Below, in pieces: positions 26,179 through 34,620 of a stretch of 51,362 nt of DNA. Source of the stretch: Prolixibacteraceae bacterium (GTDB lineage: Bacteria > Bacteroidota > Bacteroidia > Bacteroidales > Prolixibacteraceae); assembly GCA_009773765.1 (NCBI GenBank), contig WTWZ01000043.1, positions 1 to 51,362 on the forward strand, given 5' to 3'. A program made the position numbers and the translations under genes. The notes beneath the pieces are model-generated. The model had not been told where the DNA came from. It made no database searches and saw nothing but the letters and a program-made list of their open reading frames with translations. Within the stretch, counting starts at the first letter, position 1. Each line of letters begins with the position of its first letter.

Positions 26179-27615
26179 ATGATTAAAAATCATTTAAAAA
26201 CTATATTAACTCAAAATTTGCAGTTTTCGCCAACTGCATGCCAGTTGAAACTCATTGAAATGCTGGCAGAATATATATTTTCTGACGAACCCGATCAAAT
26301 AATGCTGATTACCGGTTATGCCGGTACCGGAAAAACGACAATGCTGTATTCCTTAACACAGGCTTTAAGCAAACTTAAAATACAGTCGGTTTTGCTGGCG
26401 CCAACTGGCAGGGCTGCAAAGGTTTTATCGGGTTATACGAAAATGCCGGCATTTACCATCCATAAAAAAATTTACAGGCAGAAATCGGCTTCCGATGGAT
26501 TTGGGAATTTTGTACTCGACAAGAATCTGCATAAAAACACTTACTTTATCGTTGATGAGGCTTCCATGATTTCGAATGAGGCCAGCGAAAACTCTGTATT
26601 TGGAAGTGGGAAACTGCTCGACGATTTGCTTGAATATGTTTACTCAGGCGAAAATTGCCGGTTGGTTATAGTCGGGGATACCGCTCAATTGCCGCCGGTT
26701 GGGTTAAATATCAGCCCTGCGCTTGAGCCTGCTTTACTTGAGAATTACGGTTTTAGCGTGAAAAGCGCTGAATTAACTGATGTGGTGCGACAGGCTGAAG
26801 GTTCAGGAATCTTAAATAATGCTACGCTAATCCGGAACAGAATAGGCAGCGAAAATCAGGAATCAGGATTTTTCCAACTCAATATTGCTGGTTTTGAAGA
26901 TATTGAAAAAATTCCTGGCGCTGAACTTATTGAAAGCATAACTTCCTCGTACCATAAATATGGTATTTTTGAAACAGCCATTGTCACGCGTTCAAATAAA
27001 CGGGCCAATTTGTATAACAAAGGTATCAGGGGTTCAATTTTGTATCGCGAAAATGAAATTGAGAAGGGCGATTTGCTGATGGTTGTAAAAAACAACTATT
27101 TCTGGCTTGATGAAGATGTGAAAATAGATTTTATTGCCAATGGCGATATTGCCGAAGTAGTAAAAATTTACAAATACGAAGAGTTGTATAATTTTCGTTT
27201 CGCCAATGTTTGTCTTCGTTTTATAGATTACGATGATATTGAGCTCGACTGTAAAATATTTCTCGAAACACTGAGTATTGAATCAGCTTCATTTACTTAC
27301 GAACAAAACAGGCAGCTTTTTGACGCTGTTTCTGAAGATTATACCGAAATAAGGAACAAACGCGAGCGCTGGAAAAAGGTTAAAGAAAATCCATATTATA
27401 ATGCCCTGCAGGTAAAATTTGCCTACGCTGTTACCTGTCACAAAGCTCAGGGCGGACAATGGAAAGCGGTTTTTGTCGATCACGGTTTTGTAAATGAGGA
27501 AATGCTCAATACCGAATTTTATCGTTGGCTATACACCGCTTTTACCCGCCCCACCGAAAAACTTTTTCTTGTAAATTTTAACAAGGGTTTTTTTGAAGAT
27601 GGTAATACATCTTAA
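26179..27615 (+). CDS. RecD-like superfamily 1 DNA helicase/ATPase
   Basis: A 478-residue SF1B helicase. Walker A is GYAGTGKTT (~51-59), motif Ia LLAPTGRAAKVLS, motif II FIVDEASM, motif III IVGDTAQLPPVG, motif IV-V KRANLYNKG and VTCHKAQGGQW, and motif VI YTAFTRPTEKL. It is shorter than RecD2 (about 700-800 residues) and lacks the long N-terminal region, so it is a compact RecD/Pif1-type form common in Bacteroidota. It probably unwinds DNA 5'-to-3' in repair or replication (family knowledge). Monocistronic. Confidence 0.9.
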   Translation: MIKNHLKTILTQNLQFSPTACQLKLIEMLAEYIFSDEPDQIMLITGYAGTGKTTMLYSLTQALSKLKIQSVLLAPTGRAAKVLSGYTKMPAFTIHKKIYRQKSASDGFGNFVLDKNLHKNTYFIVDEASMISNEASENSVFGSGKLLDDLLEYVYSGENCRLVIVGDTAQLPPVGLNISPALEPALLENYGFSVKSAELTDVVRQAEGSGILNNATLIRNRIGSENQESGFFQLNIAGFEDIEKIPGAELIESITSSYHKYGIFETAIVTRSNKRANLYNKGIRGSILYRENEIEKGDLLMVVKNNYFWLDEDVKIDFIANGDIAEVVKIYKYEELYNFRFANVCLRFIDYDDIELDCKIFLETLSIESASFTYEQNRQLFDAVSEDYTEIRNKRERWKKVKENPYYNALQVKFAYAVTCHKAQGGQWKAVFVDHGFVNEEMLNTEFYRWLYTAFTRPTEKLFLVNFNKGFFEDGNTS

Positions 27616-27749
27616 TCAGCAATAGTTCAATGCGAAACCCGGTTATAAAATATTACAAAATTGTAAAGCCTCCAAATTTTCGGTTCAATAGCAAAAATGA
27701 CTTATGAAAATAACGTACTATTGCCATTTTTTTAATATCTCGAAATAAT

Positions 27750-28544
27750 ATGACTATCATCCAATCCATTATTCTCGCAATCGTTGAAGGATTAACAGAG
27801 TTTTTGCCGGTTTCATCCACCGGCCACATGATAATCGCTTCGTCGGTGCTTGGTATTGCCGAAAATGAGTTTGTAAAAAATTTTACAGTTATTATACAGT
27901 TTGGGGCAATTTTGTCGGTTGTTGTTTTGTACTGGAAACGTTTTTTTAAATCATTTGAATTTTATGTTAAACTGTTTATTGCATTTATTCCGGCTGCGGT
28001 AATTGGGATTTTGATTGTTGATTTTATAGACAAACTGCTCGGAAATGTGATTGTTGTTGCTGTTTCTCTTTTGCTTGGTGGAATTTTCTTGTTGTTTGTT
28101 GATAAAATATTTGAGAAAAACGAATTGAAAGCTGATAGTGAGACAACCCGTAAAAGTGCGTTTGTTATTGGTCTTTTTCAGGTAATTGCCATGATACCGG
28201 GTGTTTCGCGTTCGGCAGCAACAATAATTGGCGGGCTCACCCAAAAACTAACAAGAAAAGCCGCTGCAGAATTTTCTTTCTTATTGGCAGTTCCAACCAT
28301 GTTTGCCGCTACTTGTTATAAATTATTTAAAATTTACCAGTCAGAAGCAGGGTTTACCAGCCACGATATTCTGATATTGGCCGTTGGAAACATTGTTGCA
28401 TTTATTGTTGCAATGCTTGCCATAAAATTTTTCATCAGTTTTCTGACAAGGCACGGTTTTAAGGTTTTTGGGTATTACCGAATAATCGTCGGGATGATAA
28501 TTTTGGCCATGTACTTTGCAGGAATTGATTTGAAATTGGTTTAG
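27750..28544 (+). CDS. uppP: Undecaprenyl-diphosphatase
   Basis: Integral membrane enzyme of 264 residues with seven to eight helices, dephosphorylating undecaprenyl diphosphate to recycle the lipid carrier of peptidoglycan and O-antigen. The catalytic (E/Q)XXXE region is [18 protein letters not shown] and the second motif is [14 protein letters not shown] with the conserved Arg. The length is typical. It converges with and overlaps RNase Z by 4 bases. Confidence 0.96.
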   Translation: MTIIQSIILAIVEGLTEFLPVSSTGHMIIASSVLGIAENEFVKNFTVIIQFGAILSVVVLYWKRFFKSFEFYVKLFIAFIPAAVIGILIVDFIDKLLGNVIVVAVSLLLGGIFLLFVDKIFEKNELKADSETTRKSAFVIGLFQVIAMIPGVSRSAATIIGGLTQKLTRKAAAEFSFLLAVPTMFAATCYKLFKIYQSEAGFTSHDILILAVGNIVAFIVAMLAIKFFISFLTRHGFKVFGYYRIIVGMIILAMYFAGIDLKLV

Positions 28545-29452
28545 GCCTTATAAGTTTTTCCTTCCCTTGCAGCTTCTGTATTTTCAAAAACGGTCCTGGC
28601 TTCCTTTTCAAACAATTCTACATCGTTGTAGCGGGCAGAAAAATGGCCGATGAGCAGTTTTTTTGCATTGGCCAGTTTAGCCATATTGGCGGCGTCAATG
28701 GTGGTCGAATGCAGTGTTTTTTCTGCAAAACCGCGCATTGCTTCCAAAAAAGTTGCCTCGTGGTACAAAAGATCAACATCTTTTATTATTTCAGCAATGG
28801 GCAAATGAAAGGCCGTATCGGTGCAAAAGGCATACGAACGCGGGTGCGGAGGTGGTGTGGTTAATTTTTCATTTTTAATTACTTCTCCATCAGGTGAAAT
28901 ATAATCAGCCCCATCTTTTATCTCTTTAATTCTGGCTATCGGAATTTTATATTCCAGCACCATTTCCTTTTTTATATTGGCCTGTTTCTTAACTTCCCTA
29001 AACAGAAATCCGCAGGTTGAAATACTGTGTTTTACCGGGAATGAAAATACTTCTACACGTTTGTCGGCATAAATTTGCTGAGGTTTTTTGAAGTTTAAAG
29101 GATGAAAAATGAGGTTCACATTCATGTCTCCCTTAATAAAATCGAGCTGGGGTTGAAGCAGGGTTTTTAATTCTGAAGGCGAATAAATATGTATATCGGT
29201 TTTTAATCCCAGCAAATTCAGGGTTGAAATTAGCCCTATTAGCCCGTAATAATGGTCGCCGTGCAGGTGCGAAATAAAAATGTGCTTAATTTTACTGAAC
29301 CCGATCTTATTGCGGCGGAGTTGAATTTGAGTCCCCTCGCCGCAATCGATCAAAAAAAGCCGCCCAGGCATTTTTAATACCTGGGCGGTTGGATATCTGT
29401 CTGATGTTGGTAAAGCTGAATTACTGCCGAGTATGGTTAATTCAAACGGCAT
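28541..29452 (-). CDS. rnz: Ribonuclease Z (tRNA 3' endonuclease)
   Basis: Metallo-beta-lactamase nuclease of 303 residues that trims tRNA precursors. The zinc motif is [11 protein letters not shown], with further ligands in HSIST, DTAFH, LYHEATF and GHFSARY, and the family start [18 protein letters not shown]. The length matches the short form. Its ATG is at 29452, in or just after the 3' end of the STAS gene. Operon with STAS upstream. Confidence 0.95.
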   Translation of the reverse strand: MPFELTILGSNSALPTSDRYPTAQVLKMPGRLFLIDCGEGTQIQLRRNKIGFSKIKHIFISHLHGDHYYGLIGLISTLNLLGLKTDIHIYSPSELKTLLQPQLDFIKGDMNVNLIFHPLNFKKPQQIYADKRVEVFSFPVKHSISTCGFLFREVKKQANIKKEMVLEYKIPIARIKEIKDGADYISPDGEVIKNEKLTTPPPHPRSYAFCTDTAFHLPIAEIIKDVDLLYHEATFLEAMRGFAEKTLHSTTIDAANMAKLANAKKLLIGHFSARYNDVELFEKEARTVFENTEAAREGKTYKA

Positions 29453-29786
29453 GGTTTATTTCAGATTTTCCTTTTTTTCCAGTAAAAATTCCGCCTCTTC
29501 CACCGTATCTGTAAATTTTTACCAGGTTTTCCACATCGGGCTGCAGGCCGCACAAAATAAACGTTCCTATTGCATCTTCGCATAACCGGTTGGCTACCAG
29601 AACCGAACGCAATCCCGATGAGTCGCAGAATTTACAACTGCTTATATCAAGAATGATGTTCTTTTCTCCTTTATTGTTAATTACAACCAGCTCCGATTTT
29701 AAATCGGGTGCGTTATTTGTGTCCAGCCTGTCGGCGTTTACTTTTACGAGGGTGTGTTTTTCTTTCTTTTGAATCTCGAATATCAT
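29442..29786 (-). CDS. STAS-domain protein (anti-sigma factor antagonist-like) with altered C-terminus
   Basis: A small STAS-domain protein of 114 residues. The core is intact: LVKVNADRLDTNNAPDLKSELV, IILDISSCKFCDSSGLRSVLVANR with the regulatory Ser position in CDSSGL, and GTFILCGLQPDVENLVKI. After VKI the frame reads YRYGGRGGIFTG..., which is not STAS-like. The next frame over reads FTDTVEEAEFLLEKKENLK and stops at 29456, four bases before the RNase Z ATG, exactly what the native C-terminus should be. A short deletion has therefore probably shifted the last ~25 residues and removed several more. It may still fold. Confidence 0.85.
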   Translation of the reverse strand: MIFEIQKKEKHTLVKVNADRLDTNNAPDLKSELVVINNKGEKNIILDISSCKFCDSSGLRSVLVANRLCEDAIGTFILCGLQPDVENLVKIYRYGGRGGIFTGKKGKSEINHAV

Positions 29787-29825
29787 GTGTCAATTTACGA
29801 AATTCAGGATAAAATACAACCCTGG

Positions 29826-31916
29826 TTACTTATCTTTTTTTTCATTTTCTTCCATTTGCGTTTTTAACGCTACCAATTCGCTTATGTCGCCTAAAGTAGT
29901 TTTCTCTATTGTGAGCGTTTCAGTAACAGGTTTTTCTACTTTTTTGCCGACACGGGCAGTTTTACGTTTGGCATGGTCTTCTGCGCGTTTTTCGTCTTCA
30001 GCAATACGGGAATGCGAAACGATAATACGTTTAGCCGATTTGTTGAATTCGATAACTTTGAAATCGAGTTTCTCTTCTTGTTTAACAGAAGTACCATCCT
30101 CTTTTACCAGGTGGCGTGGGGTTGCAAAACCTTCAACGCCGTATGGCAGAGCAATTACAGCTCCTTTGTCCATTAATTCAACTACGGTTCCCTCGTGAAT
30201 TGAATCGGCGGTGAAAATGGTTTCGAACACATCCCATGGATTTTCTTCCAGTTGTTTATGGCCGAGGCTCAAACGACGGTTATCTTTGTCGATATCGAGA
30301 ACAACTACCTGAATTTCTTCGCCAATTGCTGTAAATTCCGATGGGTGTTTGATTTTTTTCGTCCAGCTTAAATCTGAAATATGAATCAACCCATCAACTC
30401 CTTCGGTTATTTCAACAAATACGCCAAAGTTTGTGAAATTACGAACGGTAGCTTTGTGTTTGCTCCCAACGCCAAATACAGATTCGATATTTCCCCATGG
30501 ATCCGATTTCAGTTGTTTAATGCCGAGCGACATTTTGCGCTCGTCGCGGTCAAGTGTTAAAATTGAAGCTTCCACTTCGTCGCTAACTTTCAGGAAGTCC
30601 TGAGCGCTGCGTAAATGCTGGCTCCAGCTCATTTCCGAAACGTGGATTAAACCTTCAACACCGGTTGCAATTTCAACAAAAGCGCCATAGTCGGCAATCA
30701 CTACCACTTTCCCTTTTACTGTATCCCCAACTTTGAGTTTTTCATCGAGGTTGTCCCATGGGTGCGGGGTTAATTGTTTCAACCCAAGGGCGATACGTTT
30801 TTTATCATCATCGAAATCCAGAATTACTACATTCAGTTTCTGGTCTAATTCAACAATTTCGCTTGGATGAGAAATACGTCCCCAAGAAAGGTCGGTAATG
30901 TGAATCAAGCCGTCAACACCTCCCAAATCCATAAATACGCCATACGATGTAATATTTTTAACGGTTCCTTCGAGTACCTGTCCTTTTTCAAGTTTACCGA
31001 TAATATCTTTTTTCTGTTGCTCAAGTTCAGCTTCAATAAGCGCTTTGTGCGACACAACAACGTTGCGGTATTCGTTGTTGATTTTAACCACTTTGAATTC
31101 CATGGTTTTGCCAACAAAAACATCGTAATCGCGAATAGGTTTTACATCAATTTGTGATCCCGGCAGGAATGCTTCTATTCCAAAAACATCCACAATCATA
31201 CCGCCTTTTGTGCGGCATTTAATGTAACCTTTAATAATTTCATCTCTTTCAAGCGCTTCATTAACACGATCCCATGAGCGGGTTGAACGTGCCTGTTTGT
31301 GCGAAAGGATCATCTGGCCTTTTTTATCTTCAAGGCTTTCGATGTAAACATCTATTTTGTCACCAACTTTCAATTCAGGGTTGTAGCGGAATTCGTTTAT
31401 ACTTACTATCCCGTCAGATTTGTAACCGATATCCACAACTACTTCACGCTTGTTCAACGAAATGACGGTCCCTGTTAAAACTTCTTTTTCAGATACCGTG
31501 TTTAAAGTGTCGTTGTACAAGTTTGACAGTTTATCTCTTTCTGATACAGAATAAGCGTCGAGCCCAACTTCAAGACTTGCCCAATCAAATTCTTCGGGTT
31601 CGGCTGATGTTTCTTTTGGTTGATAGCGGGGTTTTTGTTTTTTCTCTGCTGCCGGTGTTTCTGCTTTTTCTTCAGCAAAAACCTCATCAGCAACTTCTTC
31701 AGATGCCTCGATTAATTCTTCAGCAATTTCTTCGGCAATTTCCAATGATTCAATTGCTTCTTTTGCGTCGGCTAATTCAATTTCTGCTTCAGCCAAAGCT
31801 TCTTCTTCTTCAATTTCTTCAATTTCCTGGGCTATTGTTTCGGTAACCTGGATTTCTTCCTGTCCCGGGGTTTCAATACCCTCGGTTTCAAGATTTTCAT
31901 TTTTCTTTTCAGTCAT
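29826..31916 (-). CDS. rpsA: 30S ribosomal protein S1
   Basis: RNA-binding ribosomal protein of about 696 residues with repeated S1 (OB-fold) domains from ~residue 155 to ~640 (for example GTVKNITSYGVFMDLGGVDGL and ATVRNFTNFGVFVEITEGVDG). It delivers mRNA to the 30S subunit, especially important where Shine-Dalgarno sites are missing. The ATG at 31916 is chosen over a TTG three codons upstream. The first ~105 residues are a very acidic, Glu-rich extension before the S1 repeats. A well-spaced Bacteroidota promoter lies 50-80 bases upstream. Confidence 0.96.
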   Translation of the reverse strand: MTEKKNENLETEGIETPGQEEIQVTETIAQEIEEIEEEEALAEAEIELADAKEAIESLEIAEEIAEELIEASEEVADEVFAEEKAETPAAEKKQKPRYQPKETSAEPEEFDWASLEVGLDAYSVSERDKLSNLYNDTLNTVSEKEVLTGTVISLNKREVVVDIGYKSDGIVSINEFRYNPELKVGDKIDVYIESLEDKKGQMILSHKQARSTRSWDRVNEALERDEIIKGYIKCRTKGGMIVDVFGIEAFLPGSQIDVKPIRDYDVFVGKTMEFKVVKINNEYRNVVVSHKALIEAELEQQKKDIIGKLEKGQVLEGTVKNITSYGVFMDLGGVDGLIHITDLSWGRISHPSEIVELDQKLNVVILDFDDDKKRIALGLKQLTPHPWDNLDEKLKVGDTVKGKVVVIADYGAFVEIATGVEGLIHVSEMSWSQHLRSAQDFLKVSDEVEASILTLDRDERKMSLGIKQLKSDPWGNIESVFGVGSKHKATVRNFTNFGVFVEITEGVDGLIHISDLSWTKKIKHPSEFTAIGEEIQVVVLDIDKDNRRLSLGHKQLEENPWDVFETIFTADSIHEGTVVELMDKGAVIALPYGVEGFATPRHLVKEDGTSVKQEEKLDFKVIEFNKSAKRIIVSHSRIAEDEKRAEDHAKRKTARVGKKVEKPVTETLTIEKTTLGDISELVALKTQMEENEKKDK

Positions 31917-31968
31917 GTAATTCAAATAAAATTAATGAGTTAGACATTATATTTGTTTAAAACGCGCG

Positions 31969-31998
31969 CAAAAATATAACTTAATTCATTTATTTCAA
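31969..31998 (-). promoter_or_regulatory. Bacteroidota-type promoter of rpsA
   Basis: On the minus strand, TTG (31998-31996), a 19-base spacer and TATTTTTG (31976-31969) match the TTG-N19-TAnnTTTG consensus exactly. Expected start of transcription about 7 bases on, leaving a leader of roughly 45 bases. Confidence 0.7.
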
Positions 31999-32062
31999 AG
32001 GTTTTGTAAATTTATTTCTGTACTAAAAGCCTTTATTTACAGTTACAAATCACAAAGCTTCA

Positions 32063-32092
32063 TTGCAGTCTCTTTTTCTTTTCTTATTTTTG
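32063..32092 (+). promoter_or_regulatory. Bacteroidota-type promoter of the rfb operon
   Basis: TTG (32063-32065), a 19-base spacer and TATTTTTG (32085-32092) match the TTG-N19-TAnnTTTG consensus exactly. It directs rightward transcription into rfbA, 75-80 bases from the start codon. Confidence 0.7.
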
Positions 32093-32095
32093 GGG

Positions 32096-32131
32096 TTCAA
32101 TTCAGATTTGTTTTATCTCAAATGAATTGAA
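32096..32131 (+). promoter_or_regulatory. Hairpin at the expected rfb transcript start
   Basis: TTCAATTCA (32096-32104) pairs with TGAATTGAA (32123-32131), extended by TTTG (32107-32110) with CAAA (32119-32122) after a two-base bulge. The stem of 9 plus 4 bp would sit at the very 5' end of the rfb mRNA, or act as a dyad operator overlapping the start. Confidence 0.45.
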
Positions 32132-32177
32132 TAAGAGTATATTTTTTACCCAATAATATATATTTAAAAAGGTTAAA

Positions 32178-33059
32178 ATGAAAGGAATTATTCTTGCCGG
32201 AGGTTCAGGTACGAGGCTTTACCCCATTACCCGTTCAGTATCGAAACAAATTTTACCGGTTTACGATAAACCCATGATTTATTACCCGCTATCGGTTTTA
32301 ATGCTGGCAGGAATCAGGGAAATCCTGATTATTTCAACTCCCGCAGATATTGGGCTGTATGAAAATTTACTCGGCGATGGCTCGCAGCTTGGTATTCGCC
32401 TGGCATATAAAGTTCAGCCTTCGCCCGATGGATTGGCGCAGGCGTTTATTTTAGGCGACGAGTTTATTGGCAATGATAATGTTTGCTTAATTCTTGGCGA
32501 TAATATTTTCTATGGTTACAATTTCAGGAGTATTTTGGAAGACGCCGCCGCATTAAAAGATGGTTCTGTTGTTTTTGGCTACTACGTAAACGACCCAGAA
32601 CGTTACGGGGTTGTTGAATTTGATGCGGTAGGTAAAGCAATAAGTATTGAGGAAAAACCTGAAAAACCAAAATCGAATTACGCAGTTACAGGTTTGTATT
32701 TTTACTCGAACGATGTGGTTGAAAAAGCCAAAAACCTGAAACCATCAAAACGGGGCGAGCTTGAAATAACCGACTTAAACCGTTTGTATTTAAATGAAAA
32801 CAGGCTGAATGTAAAATTGCTCGGACGCGGTTTTGCCTGGCTCGATACAGGTACCCACGACAGTTTGCTGCAAGCTTCAAATTTTATTGCAACCATCGAA
32901 CAACGCCAGGGTTTGAAAGTTTCGTGCATTGAGGAAATTGCCTATAAAAAAGGGTTCATCACCAAAGGGCAATTGCTTGAATTGGCCAAACCCTTAATCA
33001 AAAACCAATACGGACAGTATTTAATACACCTTACCGAAAAACAGGTTTTTCCATTCTAA
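32178..33059 (+). CDS. rfbA: Glucose-1-phosphate thymidylyltransferase
   Basis: Nucleotidyltransferase of 293 residues making dTDP-glucose, the first step to dTDP-L-rhamnose. Signatures: [20 protein letters not shown], the [16 protein letters not shown] region, ILGDNIFYG (metal-binding Asp), GDGSQLG and VTGLYFYSN. The length is typical. Five bases separate it from rfbC. The second-step gene rfbB is not in this window. Confidence 0.97.
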   Translation: MKGIILAGGSGTRLYPITRSVSKQILPVYDKPMIYYPLSVLMLAGIREILIISTPADIGLYENLLGDGSQLGIRLAYKVQPSPDGLAQAFILGDEFIGNDNVCLILGDNIFYGYNFRSILEDAAALKDGSVVFGYYVNDPERYGVVEFDAVGKAISIEEKPEKPKSNYAVTGLYFYSNDVVEKAKNLKPSKRGELEITDLNRLYLNENRLNVKLLGRGFAWLDTGTHDSLLQASNFIATIEQRQGLKVSCIEEIAYKKGFITKGQLLELAKPLIKNQYGQYLIHLTEKQVFPF

Positions 33060-33064
33060 GTAAA

Positions 33065-33619
33065 ATGAAAATAACAGAATCGCCACTTCCGGGATTATTA
33101 ATCATCGAACCATCTGTTTTTAGCGACGAGCGTGGATATTTTTACGAATCATATCACTTTCAGCGGTATCAGAAAATTGGGATTGAAATTCCATTTGTTC
33201 AGGACAACGAATCAAAATCAGTCCGTGGGGTAATCAGAGGGCTTCATTATCAGCTTAACCCGTTTGCCCAGGCAAAGCTGGTGCGCGTTGTGCAGGGAAC
33301 TGTTTACGATGTTGCACTTGACCTCCGCAAAGGTTCGCCAACATTTGGACAGTACTATGGCCTTGTTATCGGCGAAAAGGATAAAAAGCAACTATTCATC
33401 CCACGCGGTTTTGCCCACGGTTTTTCGGTTTTAAGTGAAACAGCCATTTTCTCATACAAATGCGATAATGCGTACAGCCGCGAACATGAGCGGGCAATTA
33501 ACGCTTTCGATCCCCAATTGGCAATTGACTGGCAATTCAATGAACACGAATGGAAAGTGTCTGATAAAGATATGGTTGCCTCATTATTTGCACAGGCAGA
33601 AATGAATTTTATCTTTTAA
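33065..33619 (+). CDS. rfbC: dTDP-4-dehydrorhamnose 3,5-epimerase
   Basis: RmlC-type cupin enzyme of 184 residues. It carries the SDERGYFYESY start, RGVIRGLHYQ with the active-site His, DVALDLRKGSPTFG, the PRGFAHGFSVLSE motif and a YKCDNAYSREHERA segment with the catalytic Tyr. It epimerises C3 and C5 of dTDP-4-keto-6-deoxyglucose. It is packed between rfbA and rfbD with gaps of 5 and 3 bases. Confidence 0.97.
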   Translation: MKITESPLPGLLIIEPSVFSDERGYFYESYHFQRYQKIGIEIPFVQDNESKSVRGVIRGLHYQLNPFAQAKLVRVVQGTVYDVALDLRKGSPTFGQYYGLVIGEKDKKQLFIPRGFAHGFSVLSETAIFSYKCDNAYSREHERAINAFDPQLAIDWQFNEHEWKVSDKDMVASLFAQAEMNFIF

Positions 33620-33622
33620 AAA

Positions 33623-34489
33623 ATGAAGATTTTAGTTACAGGCGCTTATGGCCAACTGGGAAATGAAATTAACAGTTTGGTTGCCAAATACCCTGACTGG
33701 CAGTTTTTGTTTACCGATATCGATTCGCTGGATATCACAAGTGAAAATGATTTAGAAAAATGGTTTCAATATAATCAACCTGGTTTTGTAATTAATTGTG
33801 CTGCCTATACTGCGGTTGATAGAGCCGAAACCGATATTGAAACAGCCGAAAAAGTGAATGCACTTGCCCCAAAACTGTTGGGTAAATACTCTAAAAAGGC
33901 AGATGCAAAACTGGTTCATATTTCCACCGATTATGTTTTTGATGGCGAAGCTTTTACACCTTATTCTGAAAATGCCAAAGTAAATCCCAAAAGTGTTTAC
34001 GGTGAGGCCAAATTGCAGGGAGAGCTTAACTGTTTTAAAGAAAATCCTGATACAATTATTATACGCACTTCGTGGCTGTATTCTGTTTTCGGCAATAATT
34101 TTGTAAAAACGATGCTCCGGTCAGGCAAAGAACGCGGGCAATTAAACGTGGTTTTCGACCAGGTAGGAACGCCAACTTATGCAGCAGATTTGGCAAGCGC
34201 GATACTGGAAATCATTTCAATTTCAGCAAAAAACCCGGAAAAATTTGTACCCGGAATTTATCATTATTCAAATGAGGGGGTTGCCAGTTGGTTTGATTTT
34301 GCCAAGGCAGTTTTCGAAATTTCGGGAACCAATTGTAATGTTAACCCGGTTCTTTCCGATCAATTCCCAACTGCCGCAAAACGCCCTAATTACAGTGTAT
34401 TAAATAAATCGAAGGTTAAAAATGTTTTCGGGATAACGGTCCCTTACTGGAGAGATTCTTTGAAAATTTGTATTGAAAGATTGAAATAA
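33623..34489 (+). CDS. rfbD: dTDP-4-dehydrorhamnose reductase
   Basis: SDR-type reductase of 288 residues completing dTDP-L-rhamnose. It has the NADPH site GAYGQLGNE, the VINCAAYTAVDRAE segment, HISTDYVFDG, and YGEAKLQGE with the catalytic Tyr-x3-Lys. Last gene of the rfbA-rfbC-rfbD operon; no terminator is seen before the following mutase gene 130 bases on. Confidence 0.96.
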   Translation: MKILVTGAYGQLGNEINSLVAKYPDWQFLFTDIDSLDITSENDLEKWFQYNQPGFVINCAAYTAVDRAETDIETAEKVNALAPKLLGKYSKKADAKLVHISTDYVFDGEAFTPYSENAKVNPKSVYGEAKLQGELNCFKENPDTIIIRTSWLYSVFGNNFVKTMLRSGKERGQLNVVFDQVGTPTYAADLASAILEIISISAKNPEKFVPGIYHYSNEGVASWFDFAKAVFEISGTNCNVNPVLSDQFPTAAKRPNYSVLNKSKVKNVFGITVPYWRDSLKICIERLK

Positions 34490-34543
34490 TTTCGGAAGCT
34501 GAAATGAAAGCCGAAATAAAAAAAATGGTTCGGGAAAAAGGAC

Positions 34544-34575
34544 TTGTCAGGCAAAAGATATATTTATTAGTTTTG
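34544..34575 (+). promoter_or_regulatory. Possible promoter of the phosphohexomutase gene
   Basis: TTG (34544-34546), a 21-base spacer and TAGTTTTG (34568-34575) resemble the Bacteroidota consensus. It lies 46 bases before the mutase ATG. Confidence 0.45.
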
Positions 34576-34620
34576 AAAAACGGACATTAATTAGTTTCAC
34601 AAAAATCAAAACATCAGACC

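Noticed and set aside
31523-31846. Plus-strand Leu/Gln-rich frame of 107 codons
   Set aside because: It is the reverse complement of the Glu-rich S1 N-terminus; the repetitive codons produce the long frame.
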